In this document: in pieces, positions 25,326-35,579 of the stretch
Position numbering within the stretch: position 1 is the first letter of the stretch
How the letters are laid out: each line of letters opens with the position of its first letter
Source of the DNA: Thiotrichaceae bacterium
GTDB taxonomy: Bacteria > Pseudomonadota > Gammaproteobacteria > Thiotrichales > Thiotrichaceae
Length of the DNA stretch: 51,491 nucleotides
NCBI GenBank assembly: GCA_026989335.1
Contig: JALSJN010000063.1
Location: 1-51,491 of the forward strand
Direction of reading: 5' to 3'
The notes under the pieces: generated by a model
Told to the model about the DNA's origin: nothing
Database searches by the model: none
Seen by the model: only the letters and a program-made list of their open reading frames with translations
Position numbers and translations under genes: made by a program

Positions 25326-25933
25326 GCGTAAGACCCTGCTACTTTTATCATTGAGTGAGGCGTTATAAGAGCGGTTTTAGGTAAGTTTTCTATGACATCT
25401 TGATAGCTTTTGCTGTTGTTTAAAAGGCTGATAATTTCAGGCAGTGGCTCAGAACAGACTTCATAATAATCTGTTTCTTGTTCATCTTGAATGGCAAAGG
25501 CGAGTTGTTCAACAGGTGGACAAAACTTTGCATTTACCTGTGAATTATTACCCCGAGGGTCAACCCGATACCATGCATTGAACTCTTCGAGATAGATTGC
25601 ATTGAGTCCATGTAAACAATAAGGTGAAGCGCCTTCATTCATACTTAAACATTGATAACAAAAACCTGTGGGAATTTGATTGGCACGAAGTATTGCGGCT
25701 AATAAATGGCTTTTAGCGAAACAAAAACCCGTTTTGTGTTTCAAAACATCAGAGGCATTACATGTTACGGGGTTTAGTTTAAACTCAGCACTGTGCTGAA
25801 TATTATCACGTACCCAAAGGAAACAATTTTTAGCCGTTTTAGTGCTTGAATCAGCTCGTAAAGAATCAGCTAACTGTATGATACTAGGTTCATACAAATC
25901 AATAATTGAAGAGCTTTCTAAATAGGGTTTCAT
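25322..25933 (-). CDS. Transglutaminase-like cysteine protease family protein
   Basis: The 203-residue protein has the papain-like triad of the transglutaminase-core family: Cys in [17 protein letters not shown], His in [10 protein letters not shown] and Asp in WYRVDPRGN. It has no signal peptide. Such proteins may act as peptidases or transferases; no substrate is known. It is translationally coupled to tsaD by a 4-nt overlap, which is genomic proximity rather than proof of a link. Confidence 0.82.
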   Translation of the reverse strand: MKPYLESSSIIDLYEPSIIQLADSLRADSSTKTAKNCFLWVRDNIQHSAEFKLNPVTCNASDVLKHKTGFCFAKSHLLAAILRANQIPTGFCYQCLSMNEGASPYCLHGLNAIYLEEFNAWYRVDPRGNNSQVNAKFCPPVEQLAFAIQDEQETDYYEVCSEPLPEIISLLNNSKSYQDVIENLPKTALITPHSMIKVAGSYA

Positions 25934-25954
25934 AAGTGTATTGATACTAAAATG

Positions 25955-27460
25955 TTATAAAAGTACAACATCAAACTGCTCTTGGGTATACAACGTCTCA
26001 GCTTGCAAACGAATCGGTACACCGATAAATTCTTGTAGCTCGGCCAAACTGTCTGATTCCTCATCTAATAATAAATCAGTCACATCTTGGGATGCTAGTA
26101 CCAATAATTCACGCGCATCAAATTGACGAAATTCACGCAAAATCTCGCGGAATATTTCATAACAAACAGTGCTGGCGGTTTTGATATAACCACGACCTTC
26201 ACAGGTGGAGCAGGATTCACACAGTACATGTTCTAGTGATTCACGGGTACGTTTACGTGTCATTTCTATTAAGCCTAAACTCGACAAGGTGGTGACAGCG
26301 GTTTTAGCAGGGTCATTTTGCAGTGCTTTTTCTAAGGCCTTAACCACCTGTTCTTTATGGGCATCTTCCTTCATATCAATAAAGTCTAGGATAATCATTC
26401 CACCTAGATTTCTTAATCTTAGCTGTCGTGCTAAAGCCTGAGCGGCTTCGAGGTTGGTTTTAAATATGGTTTCTTCAAGGTTTCGATGGCCAACAAACCC
26501 GCCTGTATTAACATCAATGGTCGTCATCGCTTCGGTTTGGTCAATAATCAGATAACCCCCTGATTTTAATTGAACATTTCTTTTTAAAGATTTTTGTATT
26601 TCATCTTCTACCCCGTGTAGATCGAAAATAGGGCGGTCGCCGGTATACAGTTCTATTTTATCGGTAAGTTCGGGTATAAAAGTTTTAGAAAATGTCAGTA
26701 AGTTTACATGACTTTCGCGTGAATCAACCCTGATTACTTCAATGCGTTCTGACACCATGTCACGTAATACACGGTGTACCAAGGGCAAGTCTGAGTAGAG
26801 GGATTGATTTGTATCGGATTTGACTGAGTCTTCGTTGACTGTTTTCCAGAGTAAGGCAAGAAAGTTAATATCGGTTGAAATGGCTTCTTCATCGACACCT
26901 TCGGCGGCCGTTCTAACAATAAAGCCTAGTTTTTTTTCTGCTTCTGTACCCTCTGTAAAGGTAGCTTCTAAGGATGATTGAACGATTGTTTTCAGGCGGG
27001 TGCGTTCTTCCTCATCTTCTATTTTACTGGAAACACCGACTGTTTCAGTGTCGGGCATTAACACCACATAACGAGATGGAATCGTCACATGCATGGTGAG
27101 GCGAGCGCCTTTAGTGCCGAGAGGATCTTTAATAACTTGAACCAGAACTTGTTTACCAACATGCAATAACTTGCCAATGGTGGGCTGTTCTTTCGTTTCG
27201 CTGGGCGTGCCTGGGTTAAATATAATTTCAGTAGGAAAACGTAAATCAGAGGCATGTAAAAATGCAGCTTTTTCAAGTCCTATATCAATAAAAGCAGCTT
27301 CCATACCGGGTAATACACGTAGTACTTTGCCTTTATAAATATTACCGACAATACCTTGGTTGGAGCTGCGCTCAATTAATATTTCTTGGAGTATGCCATT
27401 TTCAAGTACCGCAACACGTGATTCTTGCGGGGTGACATTAATTAGTATTTCTACACTCAT
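25955..27460 (-). CDS. rng: Ribonuclease G
   Basis: Endoribonuclease that matures the 5' end of 16S rRNA and degrades mRNA. The 501 residues fit RNase G rather than the much longer RNase E. Visible features are the start MSVEILINVTPQESRVAVLENG, the S1 domain (GIVGNIYKGKVLRVLPGMEAAFIDIG), catalytic Asp in TIDVNTGGFVG and ILDFIDM, and the zinc-link cysteines in CESCSTCEGRG. Confidence 0.95.
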   Translation of the reverse strand: MSVEILINVTPQESRVAVLENGILQEILIERSSNQGIVGNIYKGKVLRVLPGMEAAFIDIGLEKAAFLHASDLRFPTEIIFNPGTPSETKEQPTIGKLLHVGKQVLVQVIKDPLGTKGARLTMHVTIPSRYVVLMPDTETVGVSSKIEDEEERTRLKTIVQSSLEATFTEGTEAEKKLGFIVRTAAEGVDEEAISTDINFLALLWKTVNEDSVKSDTNQSLYSDLPLVHRVLRDMVSERIEVIRVDSRESHVNLLTFSKTFIPELTDKIELYTGDRPIFDLHGVEDEIQKSLKRNVQLKSGGYLIIDQTEAMTTIDVNTGGFVGHRNLEETIFKTNLEAAQALARQLRLRNLGGMIILDFIDMKEDAHKEQVVKALEKALQNDPAKTAVTTLSSLGLIEMTRKRTRESLEHVLCESCSTCEGRGYIKTASTVCYEIFREILREFRQFDARELLVLASQDVTDLLLDEESDSLAELQEFIGVPIRLQAETLYTQEQFDVVLL

Positions 27461-27653
27461 AGTTTTGCTTCCTTAGGCTGAGTCGATTGTACTTTATTTG
27501 CTGGGGTCTGGTAGAAAAAGAATTACCATGAAGCGTTGAAGAAAAGAAAAAGCTTGATGATCCTTCAAGTAAATTCTACAACCTCAGCGTAATAAAATGA
27601 TTTCAGTCTGTTGTAATGTGTCGGGTACTAAGCAAGGTGTGCTGAAAGTTAAA

Positions 27654-27688
27654 TCTTAATGGTCTTAATGGTCTTAATGGTCTTCATG
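27654..27688 (+). repeat. Short tandem repeat TCTTAATGG
   Basis: Three perfect 9-bp copies (27654-27680) and a fourth imperfect one (TCTTCATG). It lies in the 261-bp space between rlmH and rng, where I see no gene. It may vary in copy number. Confidence 0.9.
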
Positions 27689-27721
27689 CGTTTCATGGTA
27701 AAACTAGTTTTTTAAGCTTTA

Positions 27722-28195
27722 TCAACCAGCACGATGATAAGGGTGGTTTTCAGTAATGGTATAAGCACGATAGAGTTGTTCAGCTAATACAACACGCACT
27801 AATGGATGAGGAAAGGTTAAACTGGAGAGCGACCATTTTTCGTTGGCAACCGCTAATATCTCTGGGGTTAGACCTTCTGGACCACCAATTAATAATGCAA
27901 CATCTTGTCCTGACATCATCCAATCTTGTAATCGTATTGCGAGTTTTTCAGTACTCCATTGTGCACCTTTTACATCCAAGGCTACGATACGACAGTTATT
28001 GGGAATAGCTGCTTGTAGCTTTTCAGATTCTTTTATTTTAATCGCAGGGATATTACTATTTTTGGTACGTTTTTCTGCAGGGATTTCTTTAAGGTGTAAG
28101 TTACATTTGGCGGGTAAACGGGTTGCGTACTCGTTGTAGCCCTGGGTTACCCACGCGGGCATCTTAGTACCAATGGCGAGTAGGTGTATTTTCAT
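27722..28195 (-). CDS. rlmH: 23S rRNA pseudouridine-1915 N3-methyltransferase RlmH
   Basis: SPOUT-fold methyltransferase acting on 70S ribosomes. At 157 residues it fits the family length. It starts MKIHLLAIGTKMPAWV and carries the SAM-binding knot motif LLIGGPEGL and the C-terminal tail LVRVVLAEQLYRAYTI with ENHPYHR. It lies downstream of rsfS, the usual order. Confidence 0.95.
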   Translation of the reverse strand: MKIHLLAIGTKMPAWVTQGYNEYATRLPAKCNLHLKEIPAEKRTKNSNIPAIKIKESEKLQAAIPNNCRIVALDVKGAQWSTEKLAIRLQDWMMSGQDVALLIGGPEGLTPEILAVANEKWSLSSLTFPHPLVRVVLAEQLYRAYTITENHPYHRAG

Positions 28196-28221
28196 AATGA
28201 ATTAATGTAACGCATAGCAGT

Positions 28222-28590
28222 TTATGCCTTGTCAGAAATGGCTTCCTCGACTGTTTTGTCTGTTGCGTCCTCAGGCTCCCAGAGTTTTTCTAATTGATAA
28301 AACTCACGCGTACCTTCTAGCATGACATGCACAATGACATCATTTAAATCAACCAATACCCATTCAGCGGATGCTCTACCTTCACTGCCAATAACATCAA
28401 GGTTTTCTTCTTTGGATTTAATCACAACGGCATCTGCTATTGATTTTACATGACGCGTTGAGTTTCCTGAGGCAATAAATAGGTAGTCGGTCATGGATGA
28501 TTTTCCACGCACATCAATGGATACTATATTAACGGCTTTCATATCTTCGAGACTATTTTGTACTAAGTCTCTAATTTTATCTAAATTCAT
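28222..28590 (-). CDS. rsfS: Ribosomal silencing factor RsfS
   Basis: Binds ribosomal protein L14 and blocks 30S-50S joining in stationary phase. The 122 residues contain the family core DYLFIASGNSTRHVKSIADAV, EGRASAEWVLVDLNDVIVHVM and REFYQLEKLWE. It lies between nadD and rlmH, as is common. Confidence 0.95.
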   Translation of the reverse strand: MNLDKIRDLVQNSLEDMKAVNIVSIDVRGKSSMTDYLFIASGNSTRHVKSIADAVVIKSKEENLDVIGSEGRASAEWVLVDLNDVIVHVMLEGTREFYQLEKLWEPEDATDKTVEEAISDKA

Positions 28591-28625
28591 AGGTTTTCTT
28601 TTCAGTTATAGGTGCAATTATCGTA

Positions 28626-29249
28626 TCAGGCTTTGTATAAAGTGTTTTTTTGAATATAGTCAGTCACACTTTTTGTGGTTAGGTAACGCGAGCTACCGCC
28701 TTTTTTAAGGTTTTTTCTAATATTAGTGGCAGAAATATCCAGCTGGGTGACATCACAAAAATAGAGTTTACCTGCAGGGCTTTGTGACAATAAAGCACTA
28801 TCATCACAATGGTGACTCTGCATCCAGCTTTCAATGGGGCTGTCATCATAATTGGGTCTTGATGAAATAACAATATGGCAGAGTGTTAATATTTTTTGCC
28901 ACTGATGCCATTGGGTAAATGATTTAAATGCATCCATTCCCAAAAGCATACAAAGCGGGGTGGTTTCATCCACTTCATCACGAATCGATTGCAAGGTGTC
29001 AACGGTGTATGACGCACCTTCGCGATGATATTCGCGATCATCCAATACAAATTGAGGTGCATCTTGTATGGCCAATTGCACCATCTCTAAACGTTGCTGT
29101 GAGGATGCCTCAGGTTGCCAGCGATGCGGAGGCGTTGCACTTGGAATAAAACGAAGCTCGTCTAACGCTAAGGCTTGCGTAATTTCTAATGCAGGGCGTA
29201 AATGTCCAAAGTGAACGGGGTCGAATGTGCCACCTACAATACCAATCAT
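28626..29249 (-). CDS. nadD: Nicotinate-nucleotide adenylyltransferase
   Basis: Makes deamido-NAD from nicotinate mononucleotide and ATP. The 207-residue protein has the nucleotidyltransferase motif [12 protein letters not shown] (with HxGH), PPHR, LLGMDAF and ISATNIR. Its start overlaps the proA stop by 4 nt, indicating translational coupling. Confidence 0.95.
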   Translation of the reverse strand: MIGIVGGTFDPVHFGHLRPALEITQALALDELRFIPSATPPHRWQPEASSQQRLEMVQLAIQDAPQFVLDDREYHREGASYTVDTLQSIRDEVDETTPLCMLLGMDAFKSFTQWHQWQKILTLCHIVISSRPNYDDSPIESWMQSHHCDDSALLSQSPAGKLYFCDVTQLDISATNIRKNLKKGGSSRYLTTKSVTDYIQKNTLYKA

Positions 29250-30508
29250 TTGCGGATATGCCCATTACCAAACACCACATATTTAACCGAGGTTAAACCA
29301 TGCAGACCAACAGGGCCACGTGCGTGTAGCTTATCGGTACTAATACCAATTTCAGCGCCTAAGCCATATTCAAAACCATCAGCAAAGCGGGTAGAGGCAT
29401 TAACCATTACCGAGGCAGAATCAACCTCTCGCATAAAGCGGCGAGTCTTTGAAATATCTTGGGTGATAATCGTGTCAGTGTGTTGTGAGCTGTAGGTGTT
29501 GATATGGGCGATCGCCTCATCCAAATCTTCAACAACTTTAATGGATAAAATGGGCGCCAGATATTCTGTGTGCCAATCCTCTTCTGTTGCCGCGTTACAT
29601 TCAATAAAGCCTTGTGTTTTTTTGCAGCCTCGCAGTTCTACACCTTCTTTATCAAAAATTGTTTTTAATAAAGGAAGAATTTCTTTGCCACGTGATTGAG
29701 CCACCAACAGCGTTTCTAAGGTATTGCAGGTACCGTAGCGTTGGCTTTTTGAATTAAAGGTGATTTTAATGGCTTTTCCGGTATCAGCATCATCATCAAT
29801 ATAAGCATGACAAATACCGTCTAAATGTTTGATAACAGGGATTAAAGAACCATTACTGACCCGTTCAATAAGACCCTTTCCGCCACGAGGAATAATCACA
29901 TCAACATGATCTTTTAAACGTAATAACTCACCAACGGCTTCTCTATCGGTGGTTTCAACAACTTGAACACAACTAGACGGTAATCCCGCTTGTTTTAAAC
30001 CGTACTGAATACAAGCTGCAACAGCTTTATTCGAATGAATCGCTTCAGAGCCGCCACGAAGGATAGTTGCGTTGCCTGATTTTAAACAAAGTGCAGCCGC
30101 ATCAGCGGTTACGTTAGGGCGAGATTCATAAATAATACCGATAACACCAAGTGGTACACGCATATTGCCTACTTGAATACCGGATGGCATATATTTTAAG
30201 TCAGTTATTTCACCGACAGGATCAGCTAAAGCAGCAATTTGTCGTAAACCTTCGGCCATTTTTTCTATGCCATCATCCGTTAACGCTAAACGATCAAGCA
30301 TTGCAGCTTCTAAGCCTTTGTCTTTTCCTGCTTGTAAGTCTTTAGCATTTTCTGTTTTTAAAACACTCGCTTGCTCAACTAAACGATCAGCTATGGTATG
30401 TAATGCATCATTTTTAAGTTGTGCCTCAGTTGCTGCGAGTACAATGGATGCTTCGCGTGCAGTTTTACCGAGAGTTTGCATATATTGTTTGATAGTTCGA
30501 TCCTGCAT
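29246..30508 (-). CDS. proA: Gamma-glutamyl phosphate reductase
   Basis: Second enzyme of proline synthesis, reducing gamma-glutamyl phosphate to the semialdehyde with NADPH. At 420 residues the length is as expected. Motifs include [36 protein letters not shown], the active-site Cys in [13 protein letters not shown] and the end [20 protein letters not shown]. proB is not nearby. Confidence 0.96.
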   Translation of the reverse strand: MQDRTIKQYMQTLGKTAREASIVLAATEAQLKNDALHTIADRLVEQASVLKTENAKDLQAGKDKGLEAAMLDRLALTDDGIEKMAEGLRQIAALADPVGEITDLKYMPSGIQVGNMRVPLGVIGIIYESRPNVTADAAALCLKSGNATILRGGSEAIHSNKAVAACIQYGLKQAGLPSSCVQVVETTDREAVGELLRLKDHVDVIIPRGGKGLIERVSNGSLIPVIKHLDGICHAYIDDDADTGKAIKITFNSKSQRYGTCNTLETLLVAQSRGKEILPLLKTIFDKEGVELRGCKKTQGFIECNAATEEDWHTEYLAPILSIKVVEDLDEAIAHINTYSSQHTDTIITQDISKTRRFMREVDSASVMVNASTRFADGFEYGLGAEIGISTDKLHARGPVGLHGLTSVKYVVFGNGHIRK

Positions 30509-30542
30509 GTTTGATTTACCTTTACTTGGCTATGCGTCTATT

Positions 30543-31607
30543 TTAACTAGCTTCGGCGTGAAGTACAGGCGAACCTGATAATACCAGTGCTAATTCTAAT
30601 AATTCAGCCCATATTCTATCCGTACCTTTAATACTGGTCTCACCTTGGCCTTTAGAAAGCTTATCAATGCAACTATTCATAGCTAGAATTATCGTCCAGT
30701 CGGCGTGTTGCATACGTTGCAACGCTACTTGAAAAGGCTTTTGTCGTGGGCGCGGCATTTTGGATAAAATTTGTGGCATCGGTGTACCATTACGTAAACT
30801 AAAGCTGGCTTGATAGAGTTGGCGGTTTAAATCACTCAATGTCCATAACATCAATGTTAACGGTACACCTTCTTGCTGCAAATTATGATGAATATGTTGT
30901 ACGCGGTGTGTATCGCCCAACATCACCGCATTGGCTAAATCAAATATAGAGTAGCGTGATGAATCACTCACAGCGGATAAAATGTGTTCTTCATTAATCT
31001 CTGTTTGTGGTACATCGCCTGCATGATAAAGCAGTTTAAGTTTGGCTATCTCTTGTGTAGCTGCAAGCAGGTTGCCTTCTACGCGATCAGTTAATAGGCG
31101 TACCGCGTCGGATGAGGCATGCATACCGTTTTCACGTAAACGTTTGGCAATCCATGCCATCGTCTGTGGTGTCGATAAATCCCATGCTTGTATGAATAAG
31201 CCATCCTTTTCGATAGCTTTTACCCAAGCACTATTGCGCATTCCACGATCAAGCTTGCCCATTTGCATTAATAGAATTTTATCCTCAGGAGGATTCTTCA
31301 TATAATTGCGAATCGCTTCACTGCCTTTTTTCCCGGGTGATTTTATTTCTAAACGAAGATCAATGAGTTTTTTATCACTAAATAAAGAAAGCGCGTTAGA
31401 TGCACCTGCTAGTACACTCCAATCAAAAGACCCCTTATCGACATGAATAACATCGCGTTCAGAAAAACCTTGTTCCTTAGCAGAGTGCCGAATTGTGTCT
31501 GCGGCTTCCATAATCTGCAAAGGCTCATCACCCGAAAGCAAAAACACTGATGGAGCTCGTTGTTGTCTTTGTAAAAACTGTTTGAGCTGGTCGGGATTAA
31601 TTTTCAT
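30543..31607 (-). CDS. holA: DNA polymerase III delta subunit
   Basis: Clamp-loader subunit that opens the beta sliding clamp. The start MKINPDQLKQFLQ at 31607 matches the family; an in-frame ATG at 31643 would add 12 non-conserved residues. The domain order is the AAA+ like N-domain (VFLLSGDEPLQIMEAADTIR), the helical DRVEGNLLAATQEIAKLKLLY region and the C-terminal collar. lptE and leuS, which often precede holA, are absent. The space 31608-31852 shows no gene. Confidence 0.93.
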   Translation of the reverse strand: MKINPDQLKQFLQRQQRAPSVFLLSGDEPLQIMEAADTIRHSAKEQGFSERDVIHVDKGSFDWSVLAGASNALSLFSDKKLIDLRLEIKSPGKKGSEAIRNYMKNPPEDKILLMQMGKLDRGMRNSAWVKAIEKDGLFIQAWDLSTPQTMAWIAKRLRENGMHASSDAVRLLTDRVEGNLLAATQEIAKLKLLYHAGDVPQTEINEEHILSAVSDSSRYSIFDLANAVMLGDTHRVQHIHHNLQQEGVPLTLMLWTLSDLNRQLYQASFSLRNGTPMPQILSKMPRPRQKPFQVALQRMQHADWTIILAMNSCIDKLSKGQGETSIKGTDRIWAELLELALVLSGSPVLHAEAS

Positions 31608-31852
31608 AGGGTTTATAATAACCTCAGGTGATAAATCCTGCACTAAGGGATAGGTTATATTTTATAAATTAGTACATTTTATGGTTCAGCTTGCAGGATC
31701 AACAGGAAAAAGCTACCGTTCATTCAGGTTCTACTATTTAAAATGGGTATAAATTAGCCATACTTTGTCCAACTATTGCAACGTCAATGTATTATTATTT
31801 GATGTTGTTTAGAATATTTTAACTTTAGATAACTTTCAATAGGATTTCATTC

Positions 31853-33415
31853 ATGAAAATAACAACAACACTCTCAGTCTCAAGTGTGATACTTGCCTCT
31901 GTATTATCAGGCTGTAGTCAACAACAAGTTGTTGGCGGTTCACAGGTTTCTGGTGGTTCTCAACAACAAACAGATAATGCACAGGTTAGTAACGTAACAG
32001 GTGGGTCTCAGCAAGTAGCTGGCGGATCTCAGGTAGCAGGTGGCTCGCAGCAAACTTCTGATGAATCACAGATTAGTAATGTAACCGGTGGTTCATCACA
32101 ACAGATGACCTCACAACAACAAGTTGAACAAGCTGTTCCTGTTGTAGCCGAGCCTATTGTGGTTGCTCAGCCTCGCGTTTATCAGCCACGTAAAATGCAA
32201 CAACGTGTTTATACACGCGGGCCTGCTCCTCGTGTTACTCGTAGCGTCGTTAAACGTGGTTTAGGTTTACCACCTGCTAAGCCTGGTCAGTGCTTTGAAA
32301 AAGTAAAAACACCTGCTAAGTACATTACTAAAACTAAGCGTGTGTTAATCCAGCAAGCATCGAGTAAGAGAGTTTTAGTACGTGCACCTCAATACACTTG
32401 GGTGAATAAGAAAGTTCTTGTTCGTAAAGCAAGTTACCGCACCCGTACCCAAGCTGCTCAATACCGAACAGTTTCTAAGCGTGTGATGGTGAGGCCTTCT
32501 TACAATACATGGAAAAGAGGCCACGGCGCGATTACCCGTATTGATAACTCTACCGGCCAGATCATGTGTCTTGTGAAAGTCCCTGCGGTTTATAAAACAG
32601 TTCAGCAACGTGTATTAGTTCGTCCTGCTAAGACAGTTAGAACCTTAGTGCCTGCAGTTTATAAAAATGTTCGTTCGATGAAAGCGACTGCGCCTGCACT
32701 GTACAAGACCGTTAAGCGACCAGCGCGTTATACGACAAAAAGTTACCGCGTAAAAGTAGGTGGCGCACGTTATGTTTGGAAGCCAATCGTATGTCAAACC
32801 AATGCACCTAAACATTACAAGGCTACAGTTAAGAAAAGACCAGTAGAGCGTACTACTTATAAAAAGCAGTACAAGAATAATGGTGTAAGTCGTCAAGACT
32901 ACCTTCGTGTAATGAATGCCGGTAAAGTTAAAAAGCAGGCATCTCGTGCAAAGACTAGCTCAAGTGTTATTAGTCAAAGTGACTATCAACGTGTAATGAG
33001 TGCAGGTAAAAAGTCAGCTAAAAAGGTCGCTCCTAAAAAAACAACACTAGGTATTAGCGAAGCTGATTATCAGCGCATTATGAATGTAGGTAGTTCTAAA
33101 GCAAAAGCATCAAGCGCTAAGAAAATTGAAAAACGTGCCGTGTTAAAGCCTAAGACGGCTAAAGCAGCAACTAAGCCTGCCGCTGCTACAACACCAAAAG
33201 CTACTGCTACAGATGCAGGTTCTGCAACGAATAAAACAAGTATTGTTTTAGGTATTCAGAAAGCACTTAAAGCAAAAGGTTTTGATCCAGGTGCAACTGA
33301 TGGCAAGATGGGTGCTGGTACTGCAGCAGCTCTAAAAGCCTTCCAAAGCTCACGCGGTCTGCCTGTCGGTGTTCTAACAAAAGATACCTTTAGAGCATTA
33401 GGTTTAATTCGCTAG
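31853..33415 (+). CDS. Lipoprotein with GGSQ repeats, basic repeats and PG-binding domain
   Basis: A 520-residue predicted lipoprotein (lipobox LSGC, Cys21). After the signal come Gln/Gly/Ser repeats (GGSQQ, VAGGSQ, NVTGGS; residues about 28-85). A basic Tyr/Val/Arg-rich region (about 140-330) follows, with repeated words like KRVLVRA, KRVMVRP and QRVLVRP spaced 20-30 residues apart. Next are three copies of an ISxxDYxRVMxxGK motif (about 343-410), an Ala/Lys linker, and a C-terminal peptidoglycan-binding fold (GIQKALKAKGFDPGATDGK, TAAALKAFQ). It likely links the outer membrane to the cell wall. No named family is recognised for the middle part. Confidence 0.8.
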   Translation: MKITTTLSVSSVILASVLSGCSQQQVVGGSQVSGGSQQQTDNAQVSNVTGGSQQVAGGSQVAGGSQQTSDESQISNVTGGSSQQMTSQQQVEQAVPVVAEPIVVAQPRVYQPRKMQQRVYTRGPAPRVTRSVVKRGLGLPPAKPGQCFEKVKTPAKYITKTKRVLIQQASSKRVLVRAPQYTWVNKKVLVRKASYRTRTQAAQYRTVSKRVMVRPSYNTWKRGHGAITRIDNSTGQIMCLVKVPAVYKTVQQRVLVRPAKTVRTLVPAVYKNVRSMKATAPALYKTVKRPARYTTKSYRVKVGGARYVWKPIVCQTNAPKHYKATVKKRPVERTTYKKQYKNNGVSRQDYLRVMNAGKVKKQASRAKTSSSVISQSDYQRVMSAGKKSAKKVAPKKTTLGISEADYQRIMNVGSSKAKASSAKKIEKRAVLKPKTAKAATKPAAATTPKATATDAGSATNKTSIVLGIQKALKAKGFDPGATDGKMGAGTAAALKAFQSSRGLPVGVLTKDTFRALGLIR

Positions 33416-33435
33416 TTTGTTAGCTTATTAAAGAC

Positions 33436-33464
33436 AAAAAAGCCTGCTTCGAGCAGGCTTTTTT
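33436..33464 (+). terminator. Terminator after the PG-binding lipoprotein gene
   Basis: GCCTGCT (33442-33448)/AGCAGGC (33452-33458) with a TCG loop, six A before and six T after. The rest of the gap to 33682 holds no recognisable feature. Confidence 0.92.
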
Positions 33465-33682
33465 GTGGCTGTGTTTTTTGGTGCGGCTGACCAAAATAAG
33501 CAGGGCAGTAATAATGCTAAAGTTAGCTTTGTACTATCGTCGTGTTTCTATCTAGGGTTACGGTTTAAACTACTGAAGTGGCATTATTTCTCTTCTGTTT
33601 TAAGTCTATGATTGATGAATCTATCTTTTAGTATTTTAAAGCCAATAAGATAGCAAAATTCGTCTGTACTTGGTGATAAGCT

Positions 33683-35560
33683 TCAAGGTCGACTCATTAA
33701 ATTTTCAATTTCTTGTAATGAGGTTGGATCTTCAATCGTCGAAGGCATGCTAAATGTTTCTCCATTAAAAATCTGACGGATGGTTTTACGCAAAATCTTA
33801 CCCGAGCGAGTTTTAGGTAAACGCTTAACAACATAAGCTTCTTTAAAGGATGCTACCGCACCTATCTCTTCTCGAACCAATAGCATTAAGGCCTTTATGA
33901 TATCTTTTTCAGAGTCCTTTATACCATTTTTCAATACGACAAAACCCACAGGTATTTGACCTTTCAAGTCATCATTTCGGCCCACTACTGCACACTCAGC
34001 AATTGCTTCATGCTTACCAATGATTTCTTCCATCCCTCCCGTGGATAAACGATGTCCAGCGACATTGATTACATCATCCACTCGACCCATTACGAATAAA
34101 TAACCATCATCATCTAAATAACCACCATCACCACTCACATAATAACCAGGGTAAGTTTCTAAATATTCTGCTTTAAAACGAGGCATATCTTCCCAAATGG
34201 TAGTCAGACAACTAGGAGGTAGCGGTAGTTTTACGGCAATATTACCTTGTTGGTTAGCACTGAGTTTTTTACCATCTTCACCCAGAATTTCAATAGTGTA
34301 ACCAGGACAAGGAACAGTCGAAGAACCCGCTTTAACAGGCATTTTTTCGATACCTCGCATATTGGCCGAAATAGCCCAGCCTGTTTCAGTTTGCCACCAA
34401 TGGTCAATAACGGGTAATTTAAAGGTATCACACAGCCACTCATAGGTTGGTGGGTCAAGCCGTTCGCCAGCAGAAAATAATGACTCAAGACTACTTAAAT
34501 CATACTTATTTGCTAACGCTGCTTGAGGGTCTTCTTTTTTAATTGCTCTAAAAGCAGTAGGTGCTGTGAATAACGCTTTTACTTTATATTCTTCTACTAC
34601 ACGCCAGAACGCACCTGCATCGGGTGTCATGATTGGCTTACCTTCGTATAAAATGGTTGTACAGCCGTGTAGCAAAGGTGCATAGATAATATATGAGTGT
34701 CCCACCACCCAACCCACGTCCGAAGCTGCCCAAAAGACATCACCTGGGTTCATATCATAAATGGCCTTCATACTGTACTTCATCGCAACTGCATGACCAC
34801 CATTTTCGCGTACTACCCCTTTCGGCTTCCCCGTTGTGCCTGAGGTATAAAGAATATAAAGTAGGTCACTACCTTTTACTGGAGTGCAATCAACAGGTTC
34901 TGATTTGGAAAGTGCTTCTTGCCAATCAATATCACGTGGTGGGTGCATTGATGCTTTAGCTAGTTTGTGTTGGTAGATAACACAGTGGTTTGGTGCATGA
35001 GAGGCAATTTTTATTGCCTTATCAAGTAAGGGTTTGTACTCAATACAACGTTTTATTTCAATGCCGCATGATGCACTCAAAATCACTTTTGGTGTGGCAT
35101 CATCAATACGAATAGCAAGTTCAGGGGCAGCAAACCCACCAAAGACAACCGAATGTATTGCACCAATTCGTGCACACGCTAACATGGCAATAGCGGCTTG
35201 AGGAATCATCGGCATGTAGATAATGACACGGTCGCCTTTTATAACATCTAAATCTTTCAGCATACCTGCACAAAGTGCAACTTCATCTCTTAGTTCTCGG
35301 TAGGTGAAGGTTTGTTTTATACCGCTTACAGGTGAGTCATAAATTAAAGCCGCTTGGTCAGCTCTACCATTGTCGACGTGGTAGTCCAGTGCCATATAAG
35401 CGGTGTTCATTTCACCATCGGAAAACCAATGATGAATGCCATATTCGTCTTGAGAGAGTATTTTTTGTGGAGGTTTAAACCATTTAAGATCCGTAGATTT
35501 ATCTTTCCAAAAAGCTTCAGGGTTATCTTTAGAATTATTAAATTCATCGTGATAGTTCAT
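33683..35560 (-). CDS. prpE: Propionyl-CoA synthetase-like acyl-CoA synthetase
   Basis: AMP-forming acyl-CoA synthetase of the acetate/propionate group. The 625 residues contain the adenylation motif LYTSGTTGKPKGVVRENGGHAV, the acetyl/propionyl-type WWQTETGW, the hinge YLFVMGRVDDVINVAGHRLSTGGMEEII and the catalytic Lys in KTRSGKILRK. The NGGHAVA and DVGWVVGHSYIIYAPLL versions favour PrpE/ACSS3 over Acs. The remnant of prpF two genes upstream also supports propionate metabolism, although no prpB, prpC or acnD is visible. Confidence 0.85.
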   Translation of the reverse strand: MNYHDEFNNSKDNPEAFWKDKSTDLKWFKPPQKILSQDEYGIHHWFSDGEMNTAYMALDYHVDNGRADQAALIYDSPVSGIKQTFTYRELRDEVALCAGMLKDLDVIKGDRVIIYMPMIPQAAIAMLACARIGAIHSVVFGGFAAPELAIRIDDATPKVILSASCGIEIKRCIEYKPLLDKAIKIASHAPNHCVIYQHKLAKASMHPPRDIDWQEALSKSEPVDCTPVKGSDLLYILYTSGTTGKPKGVVRENGGHAVAMKYSMKAIYDMNPGDVFWAASDVGWVVGHSYIIYAPLLHGCTTILYEGKPIMTPDAGAFWRVVEEYKVKALFTAPTAFRAIKKEDPQAALANKYDLSSLESLFSAGERLDPPTYEWLCDTFKLPVIDHWWQTETGWAISANMRGIEKMPVKAGSSTVPCPGYTIEILGEDGKKLSANQQGNIAVKLPLPPSCLTTIWEDMPRFKAEYLETYPGYYVSGDGGYLDDDGYLFVMGRVDDVINVAGHRLSTGGMEEIIGKHEAIAECAVVGRNDDLKGQIPVGFVVLKNGIKDSEKDIIKALMLLVREEIGAVASFKEAYVVKRLPKTRSGKILRKTIRQIFNGETFSMPSTIEDPTSLQEIENLMSRP

Positions 35561-35579
35561 GTGATGCCTCTACTAATAT

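Noticed and set aside
31940-32110. CRISPR-like array from the GGSQ repeats
   Set aside because: The repeats are short, variable and in frame in a coding sequence, with no spacers.
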